From NCBI GenBank assembly GCA_016715985.1, contig JADJXD010000001.1:5146001-5210000 (forward strand): a DNA stretch of 64,000 nucleotides. Reading direction: 5' to 3'. Below the pieces are notes generated by a model. It did not search any database. It was not told the origin of the DNA and saw nothing but the letters and a program-made list of their open reading frames with translations. Within the stretch, counting starts at the first letter, position 1. Each line of letters opens with the position of its first letter. Source of the DNA: Saprospiraceae bacterium. Its GTDB lineage: Bacteria; Bacteroidota; Bacteroidia; Chitinophagales; Saprospiraceae. Positions 54,807 through 63,595 of the stretch are shown in pieces. The translations under genes and the position numbers were made by a program.

Positions 54807-57800
54807 TTGAATAATTGTAAAACCATACCAACTTTTTTACTTTTCACCATTGTATTTTCTTTGGGGTATACACAACCTTCGTCTTTTTACCATTTGAGTA
54901 CTGCAGAAGGATTAAGTGATAATAAAGTAAATATTGCAGCAAGAGATAAAAACGGTATTTTATGGATTGGTACATCGGAAGGGTTAAACAGTTTTGATGG
55001 CAATAGAATCACAGCATATTATAAAAATCAATACCCTGAAATTCAGTCAGATGTGATTGAAAATATTCTTATTGATCCACAAAACAGAATTTGGATACAC
55101 ACTAATTCTCATTATCTGACGATGTTGGATGAAAATAGAAAATTTCATAAATTTCTTATTGGTGATACGAATGATTCAAGATTTGTAAGAACTATTTTAT
55201 ACAGTCCAAAACATGGCGTTTTTGCTTTGAAATCCGGCAAACACTACTTTCAACAAAAAAATGGTCTTTTTCAAATTACAAATTCAAGTTTACCTTTTGA
55301 CACTTTGATCAGTCAGAACACAGTATTTATTTATGGGCTTCATGGCGACAAATTTGCTTCCTATAAAAACAGTATTTTGACAGTAGTTGATTACAACAAG
55401 ATGAGTTTAGTGTGGAAAATGAATCTTCCCGGCCTTTGTGGAGTAAGCCACATAAATGAGGATGAAATTATTGCTTTTACAACAAATGGCTCAGTGTTCT
55501 ACAGAATAAGTATTAAAAATCAAAGTATATTGAAAGAATATACAGACATTAAAGATCAGGAAAATGAACCCATTGCAAGTAATTTGAGGAATATTTCCCG
55601 AATAGATTCATCAAGATTTTTAATCACTACACCTTTTTCCGGGCTTTATCTTTATGATATTTCAAAAAATTCAGCTTACAGATGGAAACATGATCCGATG
55701 GATGCCAGAAGTCTGGGAGGCAATAATACATATAGAGCAAAATATGATAGCAGTGGATATGTGTTTGTCACAACATTGACTTCCGGACTCCATTTTTTAA
55801 ATCTAAAACACCATCAAATTAAAAGTAAACCTTATTTTGCGAATGCCAATAAGGAAATATTTGATGGTTTTATCCAATCGTTGACCACAGATCGAAATGG
55901 TGTATTGTGGATGGGAGCGCAGGACCGTCTTATAAAATGGGACCCCGTTACAAATACCACCACGTATATACCTTGCATATTGCCCGATGGAACCAATCTG
56001 AGTGGAAGGGAAACATTCAGAGTGGTCACTTTTGATAAATCCGGAAACTTCTGGGTTGGTACGACAAGAAATGGCATCTTAATATTCAGTAATAAAGGAA
56101 AACTGATAAAACATTTTTCTGTAAAAGGAAATGAACCTATACCGTCCAATTGGATCAATGCAATTTGCGAAGATCATGATGGAAATCATTGGATAGGAAC
56201 CCGTCGGGGACTTTGTATGGTGGATAAAAACAATCTGACCATAAACTTATTAAAGGATCACCATCTATTGTCTGATCTCAGCCAGAAAATGGTTAATACA
56301 ATTTGGACAGACACAAAAGGTAAACTATGGATTGGGACAGGTGAAGGAGTATTCTGTTATGATAAATATATTGGTACATTAAATATATATACTACCAAAC
56401 AAGGTCTTATAGACAATAATGTCCTTGCCATTAATAAGGATTTGTTCGAAAACACATATATTGGGACTACCGTAGGTCTCTCTATTCTTGGAAAAGATGG
56501 AAAATTTAAAAATTTTACAAGAGAAAACGGTTTACAGAATAACAGATGCGAGGGCATACTTCGGGACCTAAATGGATTTATGTGGATAGGCAATTTGAAT
56601 TGTATTTTGCGGTATGACCCAATAAACGATAAAATTTTTATTTTTGAAGATGGTCATGGATTTAATCATGGTGGTTTCAGGATGCGATCATCCCATAAGA
56701 CAAAAACCGGTGAGATGTTCTGGGGTACAGATAAGGGACTTAATTGGTTTACGCCTGAGAAAATCACAGCTATTTCACAGCAGATTAGGCCTGAAGTCAA
56801 TTCATTAAAATATGGAGATTCTATTTATTTATTTACCAAAAATGTAAAACTTTCTTTCCCCTTTAACGCATCGGGTTTTATTTTTAATTTTTCTTCCGGG
56901 GAATTGACTGGAATCTCAAAAACACAGTTTTTATACAAATTGGAAGGATTAGATGAAAAATGGCAGAAACCTGTCAGTTCGGGACAAGCTATATATAATA
57001 AACTGCCGTCAGGGAAATATTCTTTTATTTTGAAGGCTTCAAGAGATGGCAGTGTTTGGTATCAGGCACCTTACGCTATTGATATAGAAGTTGCATACCC
57101 CTGGTGGGAGCAGGATTGGTTTACGCTTTTGGTTATCGCTTTTTTCTTTTCAATGTTGTATTTAATTTACCGTTCATATCAGAAAAAGAAGGAAGCAATT
57201 GTATTTAGGGAGACTATCCAATATTTTACTAATTCAGGTTATGAACATTCATCTGTTGATGACATCCTTTGGGATATATGCAGAAATGTAATTGCCAGGC
57301 TTGGTTTTGAAGACTGTGTCATTTACGTTCCTGATCAGGAAAGAAAAGTCTATATCCAGAAAGCCGCATTGGGAAAAAAGAGCACCAGTAACAATAAAAT
57401 TTTTCAACCAATAGAAATTCCATTTGGAAAAGGTATAGTGGGTCAAGCAGGACAAACCAGCAAATCCGTTATTATAGCAGATACAACCAAATCTGCCATA
57501 TACATTAAAGATGATGCTACCAGACTGTCCGAATTGACGGTTCCTATCATCCATGACGGGCAGGTGATTGGAATTATTGATTCAGAAAATCCTAAAAAGA
57601 ACTTTTACACATTAAAACACCTGGAAATCATTGAAACGATTGCATCACTATGTGCCAATAAAATTTCAAGGTCAATGGCCCTTGAATTGATGAAAAAAAG
57701 TGAAAAAGAATTGATGGCACTCAAGGTAAAAATGGCAGAATCGAGATTTCTGAATCTTAGATTACAAATGAATCCGCATTTTATATTTAATTCGCTTAGT

Positions 57801-58394
57801 GCCATCCAACATTTGATCGTAACCGGACAAACCACAAAAGCCTATAAATACCTCAGCACTTTTTCTAATTTTCTGAGATCTTTATTAAAATTTGCAGAAT
57901 GTAATTTTATTTCCATAGATGACGAAATCAGAATGTTAGGCATGTATCTGGAATTGGAATCATTACGTTTTGATCAAACGTTTAATTTCAATATCATCGT
58001 TGATGAAAGTCTGACTAATGAAGAATTACTAGTACCGTCACTATTGGTTCAGCCATTTGTGGAAAATGCCATCTGGCACGGATTGTTGCACAAGGAAGGA
58101 GATAAAAGTCTGAAAATTGAGTTTCAAAATGTGGATGATGAATACATTAACTGTATGATTGAGGACAATGGGGTAGGGCGTTTAAAATCAGCTGAAATAC
58201 AGAAAAATAAAATCAGTGTCTCAAAAGATGAAAGCCGAGGCATACACATTGTAAAAGAAAGACTATTCATGCTTCAACAAAAAGCTGGTAAACCGGCGTC
58301 AGTTCAAATTGTGGATTTAATAAATGAAGCCGGTGATGCATCGGGCACAAAAATAATTGTTACTATTCCATTTTATAATCAGAATGAATCATGA
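54807..58394 (+). CDS. Propeller-Y_Y_Y-GAF-LytS hybrid sensor histidine kinase
   Basis: About 1,195 residues from a TTG at 54807, chosen because it gives the signal peptide MNNCKTIPTFLLFTIVFSLGYTQ; a TTG 12 codons earlier keeps the same frame. Residues ~30-670 form two-component-regulator propeller repeats (NGILWIGTSEGLNSFDG, GKLWIGTGEGVFCYDK), probably periplasmic. A Y_Y_Y domain (~672-765) and one transmembrane helix (~770-790) follow, then a cytosolic GAF domain (~801-965). The kinase is of the LytS type: phospho-acceptor His in MNPHFIFNSLSAIQHL (~989) and an ATP-binding part with VQPFVENAIWHGLLHKEG and EDNGVGR. It phosphorylates the LytTR regulator just downstream. The ligand is unknown; a glycan or polymer sensor is a guess. 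Confidence 0.93.
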   Translation: MNNCKTIPTFLLFTIVFSLGYTQPSSFYHLSTAEGLSDNKVNIAARDKNGILWIGTSEGLNSFDGNRITAYYKNQYPEIQSDVIENILIDPQNRIWIHTNSHYLTMLDENRKFHKFLIGDTNDSRFVRTILYSPKHGVFALKSGKHYFQQKNGLFQITNSSLPFDTLISQNTVFIYGLHGDKFASYKNSILTVVDYNKMSLVWKMNLPGLCGVSHINEDEIIAFTTNGSVFYRISIKNQSILKEYTDIKDQENEPIASNLRNISRIDSSRFLITTPFSGLYLYDISKNSAYRWKHDPMDARSLGGNNTYRAKYDSSGYVFVTTLTSGLHFLNLKHHQIKSKPYFANANKEIFDGFIQSLTTDRNGVLWMGAQDRLIKWDPVTNTTTYIPCILPDGTNLSGRETFRVVTFDKSGNFWVGTTRNGILIFSNKGKLIKHFSVKGNEPIPSNWINAICEDHDGNHWIGTRRGLCMVDKNNLTINLLKDHHLLSDLSQKMVNTIWTDTKGKLWIGTGEGVFCYDKYIGTLNIYTTKQGLIDNNVLAINKDLFENTYIGTTVGLSILGKDGKFKNFTRENGLQNNRCEGILRDLNGFMWIGNLNCILRYDPINDKIFIFEDGHGFNHGGFRMRSSHKTKTGEMFWGTDKGLNWFTPEKITAISQQIRPEVNSLKYGDSIYLFTKNVKLSFPFNASGFIFNFSSGELTGISKTQFLYKLEGLDEKWQKPVSSGQAIYNKLPSGKYSFILKASRDGSVWYQAPYAIDIEVAYPWWEQDWFTLLVIAFFFSMLYLIYRSYQKKKEAIVFRETIQYFTNSGYEHSSVDDILWDICRNVIARLGFEDCVIYVPDQERKVYIQKAALGKKSTSNNKIFQPIEIPFGKGIVGQAGQTSKSVIIADTTKSAIYIKDDATRLSELTVPIIHDGQVIGIIDSENPKKNFYTLKHLEIIETIASLCANKISRSMALELMKKSEKELMALKVKMAESRFLNLRLQMNPHFIFNSLSAIQHLIVTGQTTKAYKYLSTFSNFLRSLLKFAECNFISIDDEIRMLGMYLELESLRFDQTFNFNIIVDESLTNEELLVPSLLVQPFVENAIWHGLLHKEGDKSLKIEFQNVDDEYINCMIEDNGVGRLKSAEIQKNKISVSKDESRGIHIVKERLFMLQQKAGKPASVQIVDLINEAGDASGTKIIVTIPFYNQNES

Positions 58395-59140
58395 TAAAAG
58401 CAATCATTGTTGATGACGAACACGCATCTATTGAATTACTTCAATGGCTTATTAGCGAATATACCCCGGAAATAACAGAAGTAAAATCTGCCAGAAGTGT
58501 AAAAGATGCCGTAGCATTAATCAGTGATTTTATGCCTGATATTGTGTTCCTTGATATAAATATGCCACACCAAAGTGGATTTGACCTGTTGACCACGGTG
58601 CAAAACTGGAATTTTGAAGTTATTTTTACCACAGCATACAATGAATTTGCAATCCAGGCTATAAGGTTTAGCGCATTGGACTATTTGTTGAAACCGATTG
58701 ATGAATCAGAACTCAAAAAAGCCATAGAAAGATTTCAGGCCAAAAGAGTGTATGCTCCTGCCGGACAAGAGCTCTATAGAAATTTCATTCAGAATATTTC
58801 ACAGGGCAAAAAAGAAAAATTTAAGTTGGCACTTTCAGACACCAAAGAAGTCAAATATGTTCAAATGGAAGAGATAGTGCGTTTACAGGCAGAAAGTAAT
58901 TATACAAATATCTATTATGAAAAAAACAAAGTATTTTTTTCTGCCAAAACACTAAAGGAATATGAAGTGATGCTTCATGGTCAGGGATTTTTGCGGGTTC
59001 ATAAATCACATCTTGTCAACCCGATGCATATCATGATGTATGATAAACAAGGTTTTTTAGGTTTAAGTGATGGTTCCAAAGTGGAAGTATCTAGACGAAA
59101 ACGTGATTTTATCCAAAATGCATTGAGTAATAAATTATAG
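58391..59140 (+). CDS. LytTR-family response regulator
   Basis: A 249-residue regulator. The receiver domain shows DDE at residues 8-10, phospho-acceptor Asp55 in IVFLDINMP, Thr80 and Lys101 in DYLLKPID. The C-terminal ~100 residues form a LytTR DNA-binding domain (EIVRLQAESNYTNIYYEKNK, FLRVHKSHLVNPMHI). Its ATG overlaps the stop of the kinase (ATGA), so they are translationally coupled and form one two-component system. Targets are unknown; nearby promoters at 46783 and 52928 are candidates. Confidence 0.95.
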   Translation: MIKAIIVDDEHASIELLQWLISEYTPEITEVKSARSVKDAVALISDFMPDIVFLDINMPHQSGFDLLTTVQNWNFEVIFTTAYNEFAIQAIRFSALDYLLKPIDESELKKAIERFQAKRVYAPAGQELYRNFIQNISQGKKEKFKLALSDTKEVKYVQMEEIVRLQAESNYTNIYYEKNKVFFSAKTLKEYEVMLHGQGFLRVHKSHLVNPMHIMMYDKQGFLGLSDGSKVEVSRRKRDFIQNALSNKL

Positions 59141-59167
59141 CCAACATTAGAAGAAATCCTGATTTCA

Positions 59168-59845
59168 TTAAAAATCTGCAATTACACTCCTGTTTCCCGT
59201 CACAACATCATCTAATTTCACCCTAACCTTTGCATTTATGGGAAGATACAGGTCCACTCTCGAACCAAATTTTATAAAACCGAGCTCATCACCCTGTGTT
59301 GCCGTTTGATTTTCTCTGGAATAAAAAACGATTCTTCTTGCCAATGCACCTGCTACCTGTCTGAGCAATAATTTGCCGTGTGTAAATGATAGGCCGATAC
59401 TTGTGCGTTCGTTTTCTTCAGATGCTTTTGGATTCCAGGCAGCCAGAAACTTGCCGGGATGGTATTTTGTATATAGAACAGAGCCATTGACAGGATACCA
59501 ATTAATATGAACATTTAAAGGGGACATAAATACAGATACCATGATACATTCACCTTTTATAAATTCATTTTCTGTCACTTTTTCAATAACGACAACCTTA
59601 CCGTCGCAGGGGGATAATACAACCCCTTCATCAGGTTCTTTTACAGACCTGTTCGGTTTTCTGAAAAAAGACAACAGGAAAATAAATAAAACAGTACTGA
59701 AACCTGCCACAAATGATTGCCAGAAACTGTCTTCAAAAAAATAGTAGAATACTGTATTTAAAATGGCAAGCAGTAAAAAACTCAATATAAGTGTACTGTA
59801 TCCTTCTTTATGTATTTTCATTCGGATTAAAGTTGACTGTTTCAA
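59168..59845 (-). CDS. psd: Phosphatidylserine decarboxylase family protein
   Basis: A 225-residue pyruvoyl enzyme that makes phosphatidylethanolamine. Two hydrophobic segments follow the N-terminal MKIHKEGYSTLILS. The self-cleavage site is in the C-terminal FIKFGSRVDLYLP, in which Gly-Ser replaces the LGST of the classical type, as in the short PSD-A type. The His region MSPLNVHINWYPV is also present. Length is typical of the short form. An internal ATG at 59821 could be the start. The gene lies 8 bp after cdsA. Confidence 0.9.
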   Translation of the reverse strand: MKQSTLIRMKIHKEGYSTLILSFLLLAILNTVFYYFFEDSFWQSFVAGFSTVLFIFLLSFFRKPNRSVKEPDEGVVLSPCDGKVVVIEKVTENEFIKGECIMVSVFMSPLNVHINWYPVNGSVLYTKYHPGKFLAAWNPKASEENERTSIGLSFTHGKLLLRQVAGALARRIVFYSRENQTATQGDELGFIKFGSRVDLYLPINAKVRVKLDDVVTGNRSVIADF

Positions 59846-59853
59846 TAAAATAG

Positions 59854-60657
59854 CTAAAAAAGGAGCAAAAATAATATAAATGGCAATATATAGATAAAAC
59901 TATCGAATCTATCTAATATTCCACCGTGACCGGGCAACAGATTTCCGGAGTCTTTTACCTTGAAATTTCGCTTCAAAGAGGATTCAAAAAGATCGCCTAA
60001 AGTCCCAATTACGGAGACTGTTAATGCAATGACTATCCATATAAACATGCTGTAGCTTCCGGATAAGAGATGAATAATAATTGCCGTTAATAAAGTAAAA
60101 AATATTCCTCCTAAAAATCCTTCCCAGGTCTTTTTGGGCGATATACTTTCAAAAAGCTTTGTTTTGCCAATTCTAGAACCAACAAGATATGCGAATGAAT
60201 CATTGGCCCATATCAACAGGATAAGACTTATTAAAACTGATCTTGGATAATCGGGGCTGTGATAAACAAATCCTGCCGTTAAACCTAAAGGTAAACCCAG
60301 ATAAAGTGTAGAAATCAGAATGGGAAGCTTTTTATGATTGAAAAAACTTTTCCAAAGGTGTACAATCCCTGCAATACAAAATATCATCGATAAAATAGTC
60401 AGGATAAAAAATATTATACTATTTGGGTCAATCAGAAAACATAAAACTATTGTTGCCAGGGTTGGAATGGCCATGTACAAATTAGAAATTTCATTTTCTT
60501 TTCTGACGATTGCAAAATATTCAGAACTACCTATACCCGCAATCAGAACTAAAAGAAAGATTGCTGAAATGCTACTTATATACAAAAGTGATAATACAAC
60601 CAATCCAAAAAGAATCCCTGTAGAAGTCCGTTGCCTAAGTACCTGATTTTTATTCAT
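59854..60657 (-). CDS. cdsA: Phosphatidate cytidylyltransferase
   Basis: A 267-residue membrane enzyme making CDP-diacylglycerol from phosphatidate and CTP. Seven or eight hydrophobic segments are seen. The signature near the C-terminus is complete: SSLKRNFKVKD, then SGNLLPGHGGILDRFDS, and PKKTWEGFLGG lies upstream of it. CdsA and Psd act in consecutive parts of phospholipid synthesis, which fits the operon. It overlaps the CPBP gene end by 8 bp. Confidence 0.95.
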   Translation of the reverse strand: MNKNQVLRQRTSTGILFGLVVLSLLYISSISAIFLLVLIAGIGSSEYFAIVRKENEISNLYMAIPTLATIVLCFLIDPNSIIFFILTILSMIFCIAGIVHLWKSFFNHKKLPILISTLYLGLPLGLTAGFVYHSPDYPRSVLISLILLIWANDSFAYLVGSRIGKTKLFESISPKKTWEGFLGGIFFTLLTAIIIHLLSGSYSMFIWIVIALTVSVIGTLGDLFESSLKRNFKVKDSGNLLPGHGGILDRFDSFIYILPFILFLLLF

Positions 60658-61531
60658 GTGAAGCTGTTGTTTTGAATGAAATAGTCATATAGTAAATCAA
60701 AAAAACACATAAAAGAAATGAAATCAAAGCCGCACTGTGTGAGATTGCGTTTTCGGATGAAACAGGCGTGATTTCAGGATCTAACCCAATAAAATACACT
60801 AATAATGTTGCAAAAGTATTATTAATAAAATGAATCAGTACCGGTACCCAAATACTATTACTCAGGTGGTATGCAAAACCAAGAATAAGTCCGATTAACA
60901 TTTTAGGTAAAAAACCACCCACCTGAAAATGAAAAGCGCTGAAAACAAATGCAGTAATGACAATAGCTATATAAGGTCTGTTGAGCTTGATTTTTAATTC
61001 ATTCTGAATGATTCCTCTGAAAAGCAGTTCTTCGCCGATAGCAGGCAAAACTCCAATCAGAAAAATATTGACCATCAAATCTGAAGTGCTATTCATTTTT
61101 AATATAGCTTTGAGTGAATCCATGCTACTCTTATCCATGCTTTGCAGCCAATCCGGAAATTCAATTTTTTCTGTTAAGATGCTGAGATAGCCCATTAAGG
61201 GAAAGGCACAAAAAAGTAAAACCAAGGAGAGGAAAAGCAAATCAACCCTAAAACTTTTTATTTTCAGATAATCAGTAACTTTATTTTTATAAAAAATCAA
61301 TAAAAATAGAACAGGACAAAGGATAAAAATAAAAGTATGATTGAAACCTATATAAAACTTAACCAGTCCGGAATATTCAGGTTTGTTTATCAATAACATC
61401 AACGAATCTTCTGAAGTAAGTTCAATACCTTGTGATTTTAGCAACCCCATGGAAATCAAGCTGACCACCATTAAGCCTAAAAGTATAATGGAAATAAGAA
61501 AAATAATTCTGAACGTGAAGGAGCTATTCAA
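60650..61531 (-). CDS. CPBP-family intramembrane metalloprotease
   Basis: A 293-residue membrane protein of the CPBP/Abi (Rce1-like) family. Motif 1 GEELLFRGIIQNEL (~165), motif 2 FSAFHFQVGGFLPKM and motif 3 VLIHFINNTFA (~235) contain the expected Glu-Glu-x-x-x-Arg, His and His-x-x-x-Asn. About eight transmembrane segments are present. The start is TTG; no ATG in frame precedes residue 22. It leads the CPBP-cdsA-psd operon and its substrate is unknown. Confidence 0.85.
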   Translation of the reverse strand: MNSSFTFRIIFLISIILLGLMVVSLISMGLLKSQGIELTSEDSLMLLINKPEYSGLVKFYIGFNHTFIFILCPVLFLLIFYKNKVTDYLKIKSFRVDLLFLSLVLLFCAFPLMGYLSILTEKIEFPDWLQSMDKSSMDSLKAILKMNSTSDLMVNIFLIGVLPAIGEELLFRGIIQNELKIKLNRPYIAIVITAFVFSAFHFQVGGFLPKMLIGLILGFAYHLSNSIWVPVLIHFINNTFATLLVYFIGLDPEITPVSSENAISHSAALISFLLCVFLIYYMTISFKTTASHE

Positions 61532-62055
61532 CTTAAAAATGGAATTTTGATGTGTTTATTTCGGACGAAGATAGAAAAGCAGATGCAATCAAGATAATTT
61601 TAGGTTTAAAAATGAAATTTTGATTTTTGGTCATCCCGATATATTTCATCTTGATCAAAAAAAGTACATGGTGGATATCAACTTGCCATTTGGATAAGAA
61701 GCTTAGTAGATTTGAGCACGAAGCTAATAATCGGTTTATTTTTTTTCGTTGCTCTACGCATAAAAATTAAACTATTAAGAAGAGTCCAATCCAAATTGTA
61801 ATCAGTTATATAAAAGAAAAATCCTGATTTCTGCTACATTGGTAATCAAATGTTTCCCTTTATAGTCAGGGTACAAACGTTTAATTATCGTTCAAATTGA
61901 GAACTCAAAGTGGTCTCAGAGAAGGATATAAAACATTATAGAACCGATTAGTAAACATACCGATGCTTAAATATTCAAACCTAAGCCCCTTAAAATATTC
62001 AATAGAAATTTTTAAATAAAAAATTACGAAATTTAACATAGTTTTATAATATGTT
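61532..62055. other. Gene-poor 520-bp gap with a 19-bp direct repeat
   Basis: The sequence TTAAAAATGRAATTTTGAT occurs at 61534-61552 and again at 61607-61625 (73 bp apart). Beyond this I see no ORF with a family resemblance, RNA gene or strong hairpin. The region separates the divergent CPBP and nhaD genes, so it must hold the promoter for both. Confidence 0.5.
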
Positions 62056-62063
62056 TATCTTTG
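62056..62063 (+). promoter_or_regulatory. -7 box of nhaD copy 1
   Basis: TATCTTTG matches TAnnTTTG exactly, 18 bp upstream of the ATG at 62082. A TTTA 20 bp before it is a one-mismatch -33 element. Confidence 0.55.
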
Positions 62064-62081
62064 TACCTTAATAATTTATAC

Positions 62082-63446
62082 ATGATATCTGCGATTGTAT
62101 TGTTGTTTGTAGTAGGTTATCTGGCGATCGTTTTTGAGCACCCTTTAAAGCTGGATAAAACAGTTCCTGCATTGATTATGGGAGCACTTATGTGGGCTCT
62201 GGTAGCGATAGGATTTCATTACGGGATTTTAGAAGTGATTGACGGACATGGGCATATTTATAACCTTTCATCCGTTACCGATCCTGCTTTACTTGAGTCA
62301 GGAGAAGAAGGGTTTTCTGCTGCTTTATTACATCATATAGGAAAGATTTCTGAAATCCTTATTTTCCTGATAGGTGCAATGACAATTGTAGAGTTAATAG
62401 ATTTACACAGAGGTTTTGAAGTACTAAAGGAATGGGTACACACAAAAAATAAAAGAAAGCTGCTTTGGATTGTCGGAATCCTTGGTTTTTTTCTTTCAGC
62501 TATTATTGATAATCTGACGACTACCATCATTCTGGTGAGTTTGTTAAGGAAATTGATTTCTGATCGAAACGAAAGAATCTGGTATGTAAGTCTGATTATT
62601 ATTGCTGCCAATGCCGGAGGTGCCTGGTCACCGATAGGGGATGTTACGACAACGATGCTTTGGATAGGTAAAAAAGTTTCTGCTTTAGGTCTGATAGAAT
62701 ATATTGTACTGCCATCGATAGCATGTTTTTTCTTTCCTTTTTTGATAGCTTCATATCACAAAGTATTTAAAGGAGAAGTCGATCAATCATCTGATGTGGA
62801 TGTACATTCTAAAAAGTTATTGAGTAGTTCTACGATGTTGTATCTTGGTTTGGCTATGATTGTATTTGTTCCGATATTCAAATCAATAACGCATCTTCCA
62901 CCTTATATCGGCATGATGTTTAGTTTAGGGGTGGTGTGGCTGGTTTCTGAATATATTCATCCGGAAGAAGATTTTTCAGAACATGTAAAACATAAATATT
63001 CTCCGCATAAAGCGCTTTCACGAATAGAACTTTCCAGTATTCTGTTTTTTCTGGGTATTTTGATGGCTGTCGCTGCTTTTGAAACTATAGTGGTTGGAGG
63101 CGTAGGCTCTTTGCAGCATGTTGCTCAACTTTTAGAAAAGTCCATACCCAATCAGAATACAGTTATCATTCTGTTGGGAATTGGTTCAGCAGTTATAGAT
63201 AATGTTCCATTGGTGGCTGCAGCGATGGGAATGTACACCATGCCAATTGACGACCCGTTATGGCATTTCCTCGCTTATGCTGCAGGAACAGGGGGGAGCA
63301 TGCTCATTATAGGTTCTGCTGCGGGAGTTGCTGCAATGGGTATGGAGAAGATTGATTTTATCTGGTTTTTTAAGAAAATAACATTTCTTGCAGCAATAGG
63401 GTATTTTGCAGGCTGTCTTGTTTTTCTTTTGATGCATATGTTTTAA
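62082..63446 (+). CDS. nhaD: NhaD-type Na+/H+ antiporter, copy 1
   Basis: 454 residues from the ATG at 62082. The upstream TTG in the same frame (62061) overlaps the -7 box and is rejected, and the second copy begins at the equivalent ATG. The protein has about twelve transmembrane segments, with the ArsB/NhaD motifs AIIDNLTTTIILVSLL (~145), NAGGAWSPIGDVTTTMLW (~180) and AVIDNVPLVAAAMGMYTMP (~372). These carry the conserved acidic residues of ion-transport families. It exports Na+ (or Li+) in exchange for H+, which suits a saline habitat. It is followed, 149 bp on, by a paralogue in tandem. Confidence 0.92.
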   Translation: MISAIVLLFVVGYLAIVFEHPLKLDKTVPALIMGALMWALVAIGFHYGILEVIDGHGHIYNLSSVTDPALLESGEEGFSAALLHHIGKISEILIFLIGAMTIVELIDLHRGFEVLKEWVHTKNKRKLLWIVGILGFFLSAIIDNLTTTIILVSLLRKLISDRNERIWYVSLIIIAANAGGAWSPIGDVTTTMLWIGKKVSALGLIEYIVLPSIACFFFPFLIASYHKVFKGEVDQSSDVDVHSKKLLSSSTMLYLGLAMIVFVPIFKSITHLPPYIGMMFSLGVVWLVSEYIHPEEDFSEHVKHKYSPHKALSRIELSSILFFLGILMAVAAFETIVVGGVGSLQHVAQLLEKSIPNQNTVIILLGIGSAVIDNVPLVAAAMGMYTMPIDDPLWHFLAYAAGTGGSMLIIGSAAGVAAMGMEKIDFIWFFKKITFLAAIGYFAGCLVFLLMHMF

Positions 63447-63567
63447 ACCTGTTTTATTGGATTTTTTTTCATTATATATACACAACAGGATGTATTATCT
63501 TATGTAAAAACACCATAATCATTTTATGAATTGTTAGGTATATATTCCAAATTGAGATTTTAAAATT

Positions 63568-63575
63568 TATATTTG
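63568..63575 (+). promoter_or_regulatory. -7 box of nhaD copy 2
   Basis: TATATTTG matches TAnnTTTG exactly, 20 bp upstream of the ATG at 63596, so the second copy may be transcribed on its own. Confidence 0.5.
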
Positions 63576-63595
63576 CGCCCAAATATAAATTTAAG

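Noticed and set aside
61532..62055. tRNA or small RNA in the gene-poor gap
   Set aside because: No cloverleaf or GC-rich stem is seen.
62061..62081. Upstream TTG start for nhaD copy 1
   Set aside because: It lies inside the -7 box, and the second copy aligns from the ATG at 62082.
63258..63485. Minus-strand frame antisense to nhaD copy 1
   Set aside because: Low-complexity Lys/Cys-rich translation with no family resemblance, antisense to conserved transmembrane segments.
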